Assembly (NCBI GenBank): GCA_016779945.1
Contig: JADHMR010000006.1
Span: forward strand, 1 to 53,866
DNA length: 53,866 bases
Source of the DNA: Bacteroidia bacterium
Lineage (GTDB): Bacteria > Bacteroidota > Bacteroidia > NS11-12g > UBA9320
Direction: 5' to 3'
Shown here piece after piece: positions 8,567 through 18,095 of the stretch. Both the position numbers and the translations under genes were made by a program. Positions within the stretch are counted from its first letter, which is position 1; the number at the start of each line of letters is the position of its first letter. The notes under the pieces are model-generated. The model saw only the letters and a program-made list of their open reading frames with translations, made no database searches and was not told where the DNA came from.

Positions 8567-11500
8567 CTAATTTCTAATTAGGTCTACAGAACCCTCAATT
8601 GGTCCTTTACCTTCATTTTTCTCACCAAACTTGAATGTATAGTTTATGATGTAGAAGTATGTTCCTTCTGGGCATTCTTCTCCTGTATTGTCAACTCTAC
8701 CGTTCCAAGAGTTGTTAATATCAGTAGACTTGAATACAGACTCACCCCATCGATTAAAGATCTTGATTTCGTATTCATCAAGGCTTTCTCCTTCAATCAC
8801 AAATTCAGTATTTTTATCATCAGTACTGTTTGGAGTGAAGACGTTGTATGGGACTAGTCGTCTTAAGAACGTATTAGATACGGTCTGACAAGTATCGTCT
8901 TCGCAACCCTCTGAACTTGTGGCAGTAAGACATACTTGGTACACACCTTTACGCTCATCCCAGTTGTAACAAGGATCTGTTTCTTCGCTTGTCCCATCTG
9001 GTTCAGGATCATTTTCTTCGAATGTCCATTTATAGCTGATAGCTCCAGTGGATGTATTCGTAAAGCAGAATTCTGGTCGAGCAGAGCTGTCGATATCGAA
9101 GCTAGCTTTAACATCAACTACTCTAACACGAATAGTGTCACGATCCCAACATCTGGGTAGTTCGTCATATTCAGGTGCTAAAATAACTTCATAAACACCA
9201 GGATTAGGATAAGAGTAGGTAACGGTTGTGTCCGGAACGTTTTCGTTAATCTCATCATCATTGTAACCCATGAACCATTTCAATCGAATATATCGATTAT
9301 CTAGAATACCTGTAAAAGTAATTGGGTCGTCTGGACAAACCACAGTATCTGATGCGGTAATCTCTACCTCTGGACGAGGATTTACAATGACTACTATTCG
9401 ATGCTGAATTAAGAGGTCTGGATTTGTATCCGGGAAAATTCTAGAACAACGATTACCCGTTCCAGGTATTTCATCTTCTTGAATTAAGAATAGTTCGTAT
9501 GTTCCTGGGGTAGTATAAACGTGACCAAAAACTGAGCCTATATCGCCTGGAAGATCGTTGCTTCCGTCTCCCCAAATAATTTGGAATTTAGGGTCAGAAA
9601 CATCTCCCTGACTTGTATTTTTTAGATTAACTAAATCGTTTACACAAATAACAGCGGTGTCATTTATATTCCATACATCATTGTCAAACTCAAATTGAGG
9701 TTGTGGCCCAGGTATGTAGATCTGTCGTTTGATACTATCGATACAACCCAGTTGTGTTGTAACGGTTAGCATTACAGTAAATGTACCTCCAGATGTATAA
9801 TTATGGGATGGATTTTGAAGGATACTTTTTCGTGTTCCGTCACCGAAATCCCATTCCCATGCAATGATTTTTTCACAAGATAAGTCTATTCCATTTTTAC
9901 ATGTATCTTTAGCTGCACACGGATCAATGATTGAACTTGTATCTTGGAAGTTGATGATCGACGCACAATTAACGAGTTCGCTTCCAAAATCAAATCCTGG
10001 TAGAACTTTAGAAACAAAAACGGTTAGTAAAGTTGTATCTGTACATCCAATACTGTCCTCAGCTACAACGGTAATTGTATACTCTCCAGGATCAGTGTAT
10101 GTATGATTTAGGATAATTGAACGAGTACTGTCAAACTGACCGTCATTGATATCCCAATCTGCTCGATAAGTTTCCTCGTTGGTAAGATATCGAGTTTGCC
10201 ACAATGGGAAATCATGAATGGGGTAGGTAATTGGATCTTGTTCTCCGTATTGGTAGTATCTGAGTGAATCTTCAATGACTAAGTTGAGTCCTTGACATAA
10301 ATTTTCATTACTTACCCAGAAGTCGTTATAGAATCCAACATTGATAAGTTTTGTTGACCTAGCCTCACAACCCGGGGTGCTATTCAAGAATAAAGACGGT
10401 GCCATTGGGCCGCTACCATTTTTATAAATGGTGTCTTTAACTCCTGGGTTACATTCATCAGGATTTGTAATAACAGGATACTTATAGATGTGTCTATACA
10501 GGCCAGTTAACATATCTTTTTTACCATCAAAGTTGGTGTCCAACATAAGCGTATCAAAACCTTGCATAGAGGAATCTCTAAAGTGAAGAATATGTTGTGT
10601 TTCGATTTGAACACTTGGACTGACAGATGTGTCGGTTCTATAAATTTTATCACCAACACGTGTTACTCCCCACTCTCCAGTTTTGTCTGAATAAATCTCT
10701 TTACCAAATTGGAATAAAGCACTTATCCCAGTAGTATCAAGACAACCAAAGGTTCCGTCACCAAGGTAATAGGGAATATCTTCAGCAGGTAATTCATTAT
10801 AATTCAAGTTCAATATTTGCTCGAAAGCATCTTTGATTAGTTGGTCGGTATTGGTTTTGATAGCAACAACCTTCCAGTCTTTTATGATAGAGGTAACAAT
10901 CGTATCGATTATTTCTTCGCCTAAAACATCATCAATATTCCTTCGAACAGTATAGTTGTATAACCAATCTTCACCATTATATACTATGTCTGAATCATTT
11001 CTATTTGCTTTAGGACCAGTATATGGTTGATAATATTTAAATTCCTCTACGTAGATAGATAGATTAGGTCCTTTTCCTAAACCTTGGTATCCCCAAGCCC
11101 AACGAAGTGTTTTTATACTATCTTGAATAGGGTTAGTAATTCTGTAGTAAGCGGTATCTCCTGGACACATGTAGTACTGCAATGGAGTTGTACTAATTGG
11201 CGTAGGATATACAATATCAAAACTTGCATCAAGTGGAAGTATTCTGAATAAATCAGGGTAGTAAAAAGTATCTAAACATGCTGGAGGACCACCGGTAGGG
11301 TTTGGTTTTCCATTTCCAACAATTAATCCTAATGCAAACGAACCAATTGGGTTTCTAGCATAGGGGTTTCCTATTTGTCCTGGGGTGTATCCTTTAACAA
11401 ATTGAGTACCAACATTACCAACTATTTGGTATGGAAGTTGGAATGGGATAGGGTTGCCAGGAGGCGGAGGAGCTAGTAGTCCAGCGTTGTATGGAATAAA

Positions 11501-14362
11501 TGCATTCGGATCAGCAAAAGTGTCTAGATTCACTGCAAACCACTGTTGTGTACAGCCTGGTTTAGTTTCAGAAATATCAAAAGTTAAAACATAATTTAAG
11601 TTATTCCCATCAAAAGGACAGGGTATTCCACTTACCCATTCTAAGCCTCTTGCATTTGGTGGAATAAGGGCTAGTTGTTTAGTCCCAGTTGCCTCACACA
11701 TCAAAGGGTGTATAGTATCTTTCTGCCATAAATTTACTGTAAAACATGTAGCTTGATCGGTAAACCATTTTTCTCGATGACCGGCAGAGTCAACAAAAAC
11801 AGCTTGTTTTACAACCCTAACAGGAATACCAAATCTATTTTCTTGCACTACATAGTTTGATGGTTGTGCATATGAAGTATCTGGGTCATTTTCCTCGATA
11901 TAAATTGTTGGAGATATGGAGTCAAAGCTATACAAAGTGAACTGTTCGTCAGCTTCAATAATTATTGTTTGTGGACCTGTTATAGATCTGGTAGTTCCAG
12001 CTCCACCACCTCCACCACCTGGAGCATCAAGTTTGAGAATGTCAATAGTTACACCATTAGGGATAAAGAATTCCATATCATGATAGGTGATAGTCCATTG
12101 AGTATTTCCATTTCCATTTCGTGGGTTGTTTCTTCCTAAAGAGTCCTCATCATGAAAAGTAGTATCAACCAGGTTATTGATTGCAACAAAAGTATCTCTT
12201 GCTGCGTCCCAATAGAATTTCGTTCCGTAAAACTTGGATGGGGGACGTCTGACTATCCAGTTTCCTAACTTATTTTTTGGATAGGTTACACCAGCAGGAA
12301 TATTTACACCACGATAAGTGTAGGAGGAATCAATAGGGATTGTTAAGACGGTATCACCCGGAACAATCATGGTTTGTGCTGAGTAAATGTTTACTTGATA
12401 ACATTCACGAAGTGGCTTATTGATTCTAGTTTCTCGGTATGGTTGAGTGTAGTTTCTTCCATCTTGGAAGGTTCTGTATATTTCATCCCACGGAGTATAC
12501 CAGTGGCACGGAGCACTATCGATTACCCAATTACAATTTATTCCTACATTTTTATTGACCCATGGTCTAGAATCAGTAGTACATTGAGGAGCATATTGAT
12601 CGCCCATGTCCCACACTCGCCATATATTTGGTCTGTAGTCTCTGGCTTGGAAAGCAGGTGGAATAGCAGTTTGATCCCCAACTCCTACACCTCCTCTACC
12701 TACAGGTGGGGTGTAATTAAACACAAATCTTACTTTTCCATCAACACCGAATCGATAACTTGTATTAGGAGCAGCGGCATAGAAGTCTTTGTGCCAAGTA
12801 GTGTCACCCCCTTTGATCGCGGCTATGGAGTCTTTAGTTGCGTCATAGTATACGCGGTAGCCATTTTCTTTAATGGTATCAGAATTGCCATAAGTAGAAT
12901 CTGTCAGCAAGAAGTTGCCTCGTGGTCGTTCTTCCCATGTTTTATAATGCCAACTGTATAGCCCCGTATTTATATCAAAAACTCGTTCGAAAGTGTACTT
13001 ATAGTAGTAAACAATCGAGTCTTCGTCTAGTCGATTAAAATCATTTTGGTAGTAAGATGAGTTATTTGGGAAGCATACCGTGTCTTCTATTACGCATTGG
13101 TATGTTTGATCTTCAGCTACTCTGTCAAAAGGTACTTCAATTACTGACCCTGGGCCAATTACTTGAACGGTATCATAAACAGTAATATCACACGGGCCAG
13201 ATTGCAATCTCAAGCTAACCATCCATGGTCCAGGGCCATATCCAAATGATGGAGTTAAAGTTTGATTATTAAAGTTTGGAGGTCCTGCAGGAGGATTACC
13301 AAAATTCCATAAAAATGAACTAACGCTTGCCCCATTCAATCCTGCAACAGAAAAATCTATAGGGTTATCGGGAGAACATGCTGGATTTGGCGTTGATATT
13401 ATTTTTGGCTCTAGTATAATATTTCCAACTGCTGCCTTAAATTTAAATGTGTCGAGACAACCATATGCTGAGGCAATCAATGTACCATCAAAAGTTCCAT
13501 TTATTCGATACATATGTTCAATGATTCCTGGTTTTGCCGGGTCTAGTCCATTCCACCATTCTGTATTCGTAGTTGAATTACCTTTGATAGAATTACCGTC
13601 TCCAAATACCCATTCAAAAGAATCCACATCTGATAGTGGTACAAGAGATACATTTTTGAATACACCTAATGTTGAGTCGCAATTGGGATTAGGGTTAGGA
13701 GTTAAATTTAAAAATTCTATACCCAATTTTGGATATACGTATAGATAATCTTTAAAAATTAATTTACTTACACAACCACTAGAATCCTCTGATTCTATAA
13801 CCAAGTCAAAAAATCCACCACTGGGGTCTGTAATATCTACACAGAATGAGTATGGGAATGTTGGGTTTATAGAGTCTATACGTAATCCATTACTGAATAC
13901 ATACGTTTGTCTTACGATTAAACCAGTTGGAGCTTGTGAGCTATCCTGAAAACAGAATGAATTGTTTCTGAAACATTGAGCTGAGTCATTTAAACGTTTG
14001 AAATAAATATCTGGTGAGGGCTTAACTGTAATCGTTAGCGTTTCAGTACATTGACCTGCAAATCCGTCTCCTTTGAAGGTAACAGTATATGTTCCGGCAA
14101 TAGGGTAATTAAACGTTGGTTTTTCAGCATTACTTTTATTGTTGTTATAACCAAAATCCCATTCAATAGTAGTAGTGTATCCTGGAGAGTTTGCTTCAAA
14201 TGCAATAATTTGACCTTCACAAAAAGTACCAGATGTACTCAATGTACCGTCAGTTCTAACAACTTTAGGACTACATTGTGCATATCCAATGATACTTGTT
14301 GAGATAAATAACAATGAAAATAAGTATTTAATAAACACAGATTTTGATTTTGAAATATTCAT
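8567..14362 (-). CDS. giant PKD-repeat protein with T9SS type B sorting domain
   Basis: A 1931-residue secreted protein. The ATG at 14362 is chosen because it gives a signal peptide directly (MNISKSKSVFIKYLFSLLFI, cleavage near GYAQ). Longer in-frame starts exist (ATG 14416, TTG 14425). PKD-type domains with the WDFG/WVFGDG signature lie near residues 60-120, 250-310 and 350-400, and again in the last third (about 1420-1820, for example WEWDFGDGTRKS). The middle third is not obviously PKD, is rich in Tyr, Trp and Pro, and holds a six-glycine linker. The last ~93 residues (NVFTPNSTDD...IFNRWGESVF...GTYFYII) are a type B CTD for export and surface attachment by the type IX system. It is the last gene of the ECF-sigma operon. 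Confidence 0.9.
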   Translation of the reverse strand: MNISKSKSVFIKYLFSLLFISTSIIGYAQCSPKVVRTDGTLSTSGTFCEGQIIAFEANSPGYTTTIEWDFGYNNNKSNAEKPTFNYPIAGTYTVTFKGDGFAGQCTETLTITVKPSPDIYFKRLNDSAQCFRNNSFCFQDSSQAPTGLIVRQTYVFSNGLRIDSINPTFPYSFCVDITDPSGGFFDLVIESEDSSGCVSKLIFKDYLYVYPKLGIEFLNLTPNPNPNCDSTLGVFKNVSLVPLSDVDSFEWVFGDGNSIKGNSTTNTEWWNGLDPAKPGIIEHMYRINGTFDGTLIASAYGCLDTFKFKAAVGNIILEPKIISTPNPACSPDNPIDFSVAGLNGASVSSFLWNFGNPPAGPPNFNNQTLTPSFGYGPGPWMVSLRLQSGPCDITVYDTVQVIGPGSVIEVPFDRVAEDQTYQCVIEDTVCFPNNSSYYQNDFNRLDEDSIVYYYKYTFERVFDINTGLYSWHYKTWEERPRGNFLLTDSTYGNSDTIKENGYRVYYDATKDSIAAIKGGDTTWHKDFYAAAPNTSYRFGVDGKVRFVFNYTPPVGRGGVGVGDQTAIPPAFQARDYRPNIWRVWDMGDQYAPQCTTDSRPWVNKNVGINCNWVIDSAPCHWYTPWDEIYRTFQDGRNYTQPYRETRINKPLRECYQVNIYSAQTMIVPGDTVLTIPIDSSYTYRGVNIPAGVTYPKNKLGNWIVRRPPSKFYGTKFYWDAARDTFVAINNLVDTTFHDEDSLGRNNPRNGNGNTQWTITYHDMEFFIPNGVTIDILKLDAPGGGGGGAGTTRSITGPQTIIIEADEQFTLYSFDSISPTIYIEENDPDTSYAQPSNYVVQENRFGIPVRVVKQAVFVDSAGHREKWFTDQATCFTVNLWQKDTIHPLMCEATGTKQLALIPPNARGLEWVSGIPCPFDGNNLNYVLTFDISETKPGCTQQWFAVNLDTFADPNAFIPYNAGLLAPPPPGNPIPFQLPYQIVGNVGTQFVKGYTPGQIGNPYARNPIGSFALGLIVGNGKPNPTGGPPACLDTFYYPDLFRILPLDASFDIVYPTPISTTPLQYYMCPGDTAYYRITNPIQDSIKTLRWAWGYQGLGKGPNLSIYVEEFKYYQPYTGPKANRNDSDIVYNGEDWLYNYTVRRNIDDVLGEEIIDTIVTSIIKDWKVVAIKTNTDQLIKDAFEQILNLNYNELPAEDIPYYLGDGTFGCLDTTGISALFQFGKEIYSDKTGEWGVTRVGDKIYRTDTSVSPSVQIETQHILHFRDSSMQGFDTLMLDTNFDGKKDMLTGLYRHIYKYPVITNPDECNPGVKDTIYKNGSGPMAPSLFLNSTPGCEARSTKLINVGFYNDFWVSNENLCQGLNLVIEDSLRYYQYGEQDPITYPIHDFPLWQTRYLTNEETYRADWDINDGQFDSTRSIILNHTYTDPGEYTITVVAEDSIGCTDTTLLTVFVSKVLPGFDFGSELVNCASIINFQDTSSIIDPCAAKDTCKNGIDLSCEKIIAWEWDFGDGTRKSILQNPSHNYTSGGTFTVMLTVTTQLGCIDSIKRQIYIPGPQPQFEFDNDVWNINDTAVICVNDLVNLKNTSQGDVSDPKFQIIWGDGSNDLPGDIGSVFGHVYTTPGTYELFLIQEDEIPGTGNRCSRIFPDTNPDLLIQHRIVVIVNPRPEVEITASDTVVCPDDPITFTGILDNRYIRLKWFMGYNDDEINENVPDTTVTYSYPNPGVYEVILAPEYDELPRCWDRDTIRVRVVDVKASFDIDSSARPEFCFTNTSTGAISYKWTFEENDPEPDGTSEETDPCYNWDERKGVYQVCLTATSSEGCEDDTCQTVSNTFLRRLVPYNVFTPNSTDDKNTEFVIEGESLDEYEIKIFNRWGESVFKSTDINNSWNGRVDNTGEECPEGTYFYIINYTFKFGEKNEGKGPIEGSVDLIRN

Positions 14363-14427
14363 AATGAGATTGTTATAATTCATAAAAAAGTTTGTAAAGT
14401 TAGTCTGCTTCGTCATAATATTCAAAT

Positions 14428-15657
14428 TTAGGGGCGTATTAGGGTGAATTTTATATTTTTAGTTTGGATTTTTTCACCGTTTAGTGTGTACTTTATTTTG
14501 GCTATATATTCTCCAGGCGGGCAATTTTCACCTTGATTATAAAGGGAGCCGTTCCATGGATTCTCTGGGTCATCTGAGGTAAATACCAATTGATTTTTGA
14601 CCTGGTCGTAAATAAGAATCTGATAATTTTCATAATTATTTATCTCTACAAGATATTTATCGTTAGTTCCATCTCCATTGGGTGTGAATACATTGAAAAA
14701 CTTGATAGATCCTGAACTCTTTATTTGAAAAGTGGTCGATTTTGGTTTAATGCATGGAGCATTTTTAGGTATAGTTTTAACTACATGTTTACCTACTTGT
14801 TTCTCTGTTAACTGACACGTATTGGTGTTTTCTGCTATTAATGCGTCATCTAGATACCAATCAAAAAGGAGGTCTTGGTTACTGGTTGAGAATAAGAATG
14901 TATGTTGAGTATTTTTTTCAGTAATTATTTGATAATCAATATCAATGACTTGAATAACTTCACTTATTTCACCGTTTTCGTTCACAAATCGAATAGATAC
15001 AGGGTTCTTTGAATCTGGTTTGTATTCTAATCGGTCGTTATTCGTTGATAAAATTTGGTTGTTAATGAACCAATCTCCTTTAGTTTGAGATTTTAAGGTA
15101 ATAGTTTCACCAATGCAAGGCTTTGAATTAGAAACGGCTATACGCTCAGACCTATTATTAATAGCTATTTCTGTTTCGTTGGTCGCTTTGTTTAATCCAA
15201 TGTTAGTGGTTGGTTGACTTTCAGGCTCTGTTGTATTTTCTAATTTTAATGATTGGTTAGTAGCACTTATAATTTTGTTTTTGATTGTCTTGTAACTTTC
15301 TGATATATCAGGTGATATATTTTCATTATATGTAGCAATGTCCTCAGAATTAGTAGGCTCATTAAAAATCGTATTGGAATCTACAGCGAGATTATCATTA
15401 ACATTTTTAGAATCAGCATTTCTGTTTTCTAAGGCAAAAAATAAGATAGTACTGGATACACCAACCAAAGTAGCGAGCTTAATTACTTGAATAGGACTCT
15501 TTATTAACTCAGTAATTTTAGATATGTTAGATTTAGGTTGTTTAAGCGATGAAAAGTCAAAATTTTCTAAAACGGATGATGGTGGCGGAGAATTATAATT
15601 TTTAAGCTTATCTTGGACTAGCTTTTCAAATTCAGATATATTTTTGAATTTCTTCAT
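14428..15657 (-). CDS. single-pass membrane protein, likely anti-sigma factor, with a T9SS-CTD-like C-terminus
   Basis: A 409-residue protein. Residues 1-56 are predicted cytoplasmic and contain a segment (EFEKLVQDKLKNYNSPPPSSVLENF) like the short 'DKL...PP..VW' motif at the front of many Bacteroidota proteins encoded next to ECF sigma factors. A transmembrane segment follows at about 58-78, then an Asn/Ser/Thr-rich periplasmic stalk and two Ig-like regions (about 165-310). The last 94 residues (FFNVFTPNGDGTND...NPWNG...CPPGEY...IKFTLIRP) resemble a type B T9SS sorting domain but lack its NRWG motif. The start overlaps the sigma-factor stop by one base (TAATG), which is why I infer an anti-sigma role. 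There is no signal peptide, so classical export is unlikely. Confidence 0.75.
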   Translation of the reverse strand: MKKFKNISEFEKLVQDKLKNYNSPPPSSVLENFDFSSLKQPKSNISKITELIKSPIQVIKLATLVGVSSTILFFALENRNADSKNVNDNLAVDSNTIFNEPTNSEDIATYNENISPDISESYKTIKNKIISATNQSLKLENTTEPESQPTTNIGLNKATNETEIAINNRSERIAVSNSKPCIGETITLKSQTKGDWFINNQILSTNNDRLEYKPDSKNPVSIRFVNENGEISEVIQVIDIDYQIITEKNTQHTFLFSTSNQDLLFDWYLDDALIAENTNTCQLTEKQVGKHVVKTIPKNAPCIKPKSTTFQIKSSGSIKFFNVFTPNGDGTNDKYLVEINNYENYQILIYDQVKNQLVFTSDDPENPWNGSLYNQGENCPPGEYIAKIKYTLNGEKIQTKNIKFTLIRP

Positions 15658-16199
15658 TATTCAAACCACCCTTTTAATTTTACTTGAAGTTGTTTTCTTG
15701 CCTTAAACAATTGAGTTTTACTGGTACTTTCGGAGATGTTTAATAGCTCACTAATTTCTTTATGTGAGTATCCATCAATGATGTACATATTGAATACTGT
15801 TCGGTATCCTTGCGGAAGTTCTTGTATTACATCAATTAATTTTTTTGCGTCTAAGTCTCCAACTTCGATTTTAGCAGTTCTTGATAATTCAGAGTCGTTA
15901 ATGTTTTCGATATTCTGGTGGTATTTTTTCTTACGAATAAGCTCAATACTGGTATGGATGAATATTTTTTTCATCCACCCTTCAAAACTACCTGTAAATG
16001 AATAAGTCGAAATCTTATTAAACACTTTGATAAACCCTTCTTGCAGTGCATCTTGGGCATCATTATGTGAGTTCATATATCTTAAACAGATACTATACAT
16101 TATTCCAGCGTACTTATTATATATTTTAGTAAAAGCGTTATGATCCCCGTTGCTACAAGCATTTATTAATGATATGTCATCATGTGTTTCATTGCTCAT
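15657..16199 (-). CDS. ECF-type RNA polymerase sigma factor
   Basis: A 180-residue sigma-70 family protein of the extracytoplasmic-function class. Region 2 covers about residues 20-90, with the DAQDALQEGFIKVFNKI core-binding and -10 recognition segment. Region 4 covers about 125-175, with the helix-turn-helix GYSHKEISELLNISESTSKTQL. Region 3 is missing, as expected. It is the first gene of a three-gene minus-strand run with the CTD-bearing membrane protein (one-base overlap) and the giant type B protein, so these are its most likely partner and target. The upstream 55 bases contain no clear TAnnTTTG element. Confidence 0.92.
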   Translation of the reverse strand: MSNETHDDISLINACSNGDHNAFTKIYNKYAGIMYSICLRYMNSHNDAQDALQEGFIKVFNKISTYSFTGSFEGWMKKIFIHTSIELIRKKKYHQNIENINDSELSRTAKIEVGDLDAKKLIDVIQELPQGYRTVFNMYIIDGYSHKEISELLNISESTSKTQLFKARKQLQVKLKGWFE

Positions 16200-16254
16200 T
16201 GCACGGATTAATAAGTAGATGTTTTAACAAAAGAAATAGTTGCCTGCTAAAAGG

Positions 16255-16719
16255 CTAAATTTTTTTAACGTGATATTTTTCAGCAAGATATTCTTTCAGG
16301 TTTTCAGCATAATAACCTACAGCCTCCACAGGCTCAATTATTTCTGTTTCGTTGAGACCCTCTAAAATTCGTTTGAATTGTATGCTAATGATTTTTTGTT
16401 GTGCATTAGCAACAAATTTGGCAGAAAAAAGATGGAAGTTCAAATGAGCCAATTCTTCCATAAACTGTTCTAAATGTTCTTCGTGGGGATATTCACAAAT
16501 GGGAGAAACAATTTGAAATATTCCAGCAATTTTGTTTCGGTCAAAGTATTGCCATTGACTAGTTTCTTCTGGTTGCCAAATATCAACATATAGTTCAGTG
16601 GATTCACCCCGAATTATTACATATTCTCCCTCATTTTTACAGCGAATTTCTTCAGGCTTTACATTGAGGTGTTTTTGAATTGATTTTTCAAATAATTGGA
16701 TTGCTTTATTGACTTGCAT
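16255..16719 (-). CDS. YbjN-like / CesT-like-fold small protein
   Basis: A 154-residue soluble acidic protein without signal peptide or membrane segment. The pattern of an N-terminal helix followed by strands carrying Trp and Tyr (YVDIWQPEET, WQYFDRNKIAGIFQIVSP) and a helix pair (EEHLEQFMEELAHLNFHL) resembles YbjN/type III chaperone-like domains. I propose this only as a fold-level similarity. No enzymatic motif is visible. It lies between dihydroorotase and the ECF sigma gene on the same strand, 32 bases after the dihydroorotase-side boundary and 55 before the sigma gene end, with no sign of functional linkage. Confidence 0.5.
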   Translation of the reverse strand: MQVNKAIQLFEKSIQKHLNVKPEEIRCKNEGEYVIIRGESTELYVDIWQPEETSQWQYFDRNKIAGIFQIVSPICEYPHEEHLEQFMEELAHLNFHLFSAKFVANAQQKIISIQFKRILEGLNETEIIEPVEAVGYYAENLKEYLAEKYHVKKI

Positions 16720-16751
16720 AATAAAAATTCAAAGATAGTTGAATAACAATG

Positions 16752-18089
16752 TTAACGATTGAAAGATAGTCGGTGGCCTAATGTTGATTCATTAAATTTA
16801 CCTCCGGAATATGCAACGTGTCCAGACACAATAGTATGGTCTATTGAAGATGTAAATTTTTTGCCTTCGAAAGGACTCCAACCACATTTATAATGAATAT
16901 TATTCTTGGATACGATTTCTGATTTTTCAGGATCAACGATGACAATGTCAGCGTAGTAGCCTTCTTTTAAATAGCCTCGTTTATTGATGTCAAATAATTG
17001 GGCTGGTGCATGACACATTTTTTGCACTAATTTTTCAAGGGTTATTTTGCCAGATTTTGAATGTTCGAGCATAATCTGAAGGCTATGCTGAACAAGTGGA
17101 AGACCGCTAGGAGCTTGTAGATAGTCATTCATTTTTTCTTCCCATGTGTGTGGGGCATGGTCTGTTGCAATAATATCAAAATAGTCATTATTCAAGGCAT
17201 GCCAAAGTGCGGTTTGATCTTTTTCTGATTTTATTGCTGGATTACATTTTATTAGGCTTTGTTTTTCTGGATAATGGGTGTCATTAAAACTCAAGTGGTG
17301 AACGCATACTTCTGCTGTTATCCTTTTTTCTTTAAGTGGTATAGAATTGGTAAAAAGTTCAATTTCTTGTTCGGTAGATATATGTAAAATGTGAAGCCTT
17401 GCATTGTATTCTTTTGCAAGTTCTGTGGCCATTTTACTTGATAAATAGCATGCCTCATGATTTCGAATGATCGGATGTGCTTCAAATGGAATTTTAGTGC
17501 CATATTTTTCTTTAAAAATAGCAGTATTGTTTCTCACTGTGGTTTCATCCTCACAATGGGTTGCAATTAACATCGGGGTTTTGGAGAATATACCTCTTAG
17601 GGTTTGTTCGTTATCGACAAGCATATTCCCAGTACTACTTCCCATGAATAGCTTTATTCCACAAATATTTTTGGGATCAGTTTTTAAGACTTCCTCCAAG
17701 TTATCGTTGGTCCCACCCATAAAAAACGAATAATTAGCTAAAGAGCATTGCTGTGCTCTTGAATATTTTTTTTCTAATTCAGTCTGTGTTGTAGCTTGAG
17801 GGTTGGTATTGGGCATCTCCATGAATGAGGTGGTGCCTCCAGCTACAGCGGCTTTAGCTTCAGTATAAATTTCTGCTTTGTGTGTTAAGCCGGGTTCTCT
17901 AAAATGAACCTGATCATCAATTATGCCGGGCAATACTAATTTCCCTTCGGCTTCAATTACTCTAGTTGCCTTTCGATTTATTCCATTTCTTGAAATTTCA
18001 GCAATAAAATCACCTTCTATAAAGATGTCAGCAATGAATTTTTCATTTTCGTTTACTAATAGCCCGTTTTTAATTAAAATTGATGTCAT
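16752..18089 (-). CDS. dihydroorotase (class I type)
   Basis: A 445-residue amidohydrolase, expected to cyclise N-carbamoyl-aspartate to dihydroorotate in pyrimidine synthesis. The ATG at 18089 (MTSILIKNG) is chosen; 24 codons of frame upstream overlap the NUDIX gene. Metal-site elements are DDQVHFREPG at 58-67, the candidate carboxylated Lys146 in GIKLFMG, His178 in ATHCEDE, His236 in LHILHIS, and Asp310 in ATDHAPH. In the usual D-x-H-x-H motif the first His is Gln60, which I recall as common in Bacteroidota dihydroorotases. Allantoinase and hydantoinase are relatives but the REPG and TDHAPH context favours dihydroorotase. It starts six bases from the divergent NUDIX gene. Confidence 0.85.
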   Translation of the reverse strand: MTSILIKNGLLVNENEKFIADIFIEGDFIAEISRNGINRKATRVIEAEGKLVLPGIIDDQVHFREPGLTHKAEIYTEAKAAVAGGTTSFMEMPNTNPQATTQTELEKKYSRAQQCSLANYSFFMGGTNDNLEEVLKTDPKNICGIKLFMGSSTGNMLVDNEQTLRGIFSKTPMLIATHCEDETTVRNNTAIFKEKYGTKIPFEAHPIIRNHEACYLSSKMATELAKEYNARLHILHISTEQEIELFTNSIPLKEKRITAEVCVHHLSFNDTHYPEKQSLIKCNPAIKSEKDQTALWHALNNDYFDIIATDHAPHTWEEKMNDYLQAPSGLPLVQHSLQIMLEHSKSGKITLEKLVQKMCHAPAQLFDINKRGYLKEGYYADIVIVDPEKSEIVSKNNIHYKCGWSPFEGKKFTSSIDHTIVSGHVAYSGGKFNESTLGHRLSFNR

Positions 18090-18095
18090 AAAAAT

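Noticed and set aside
12395-12961. 188-codon plus-strand frame antisense to the giant type B gene
   Set aside because: It is the mirror of a long coding frame, has no family resemblance, signal or promoter, and composition explained by the opposite strand.
16200-16254. Small hairpin GCCT...AGGC between the ECF sigma gene and the YbjN-like gene
   Set aside because: Only a 4-bp stem and no T-run on either strand.
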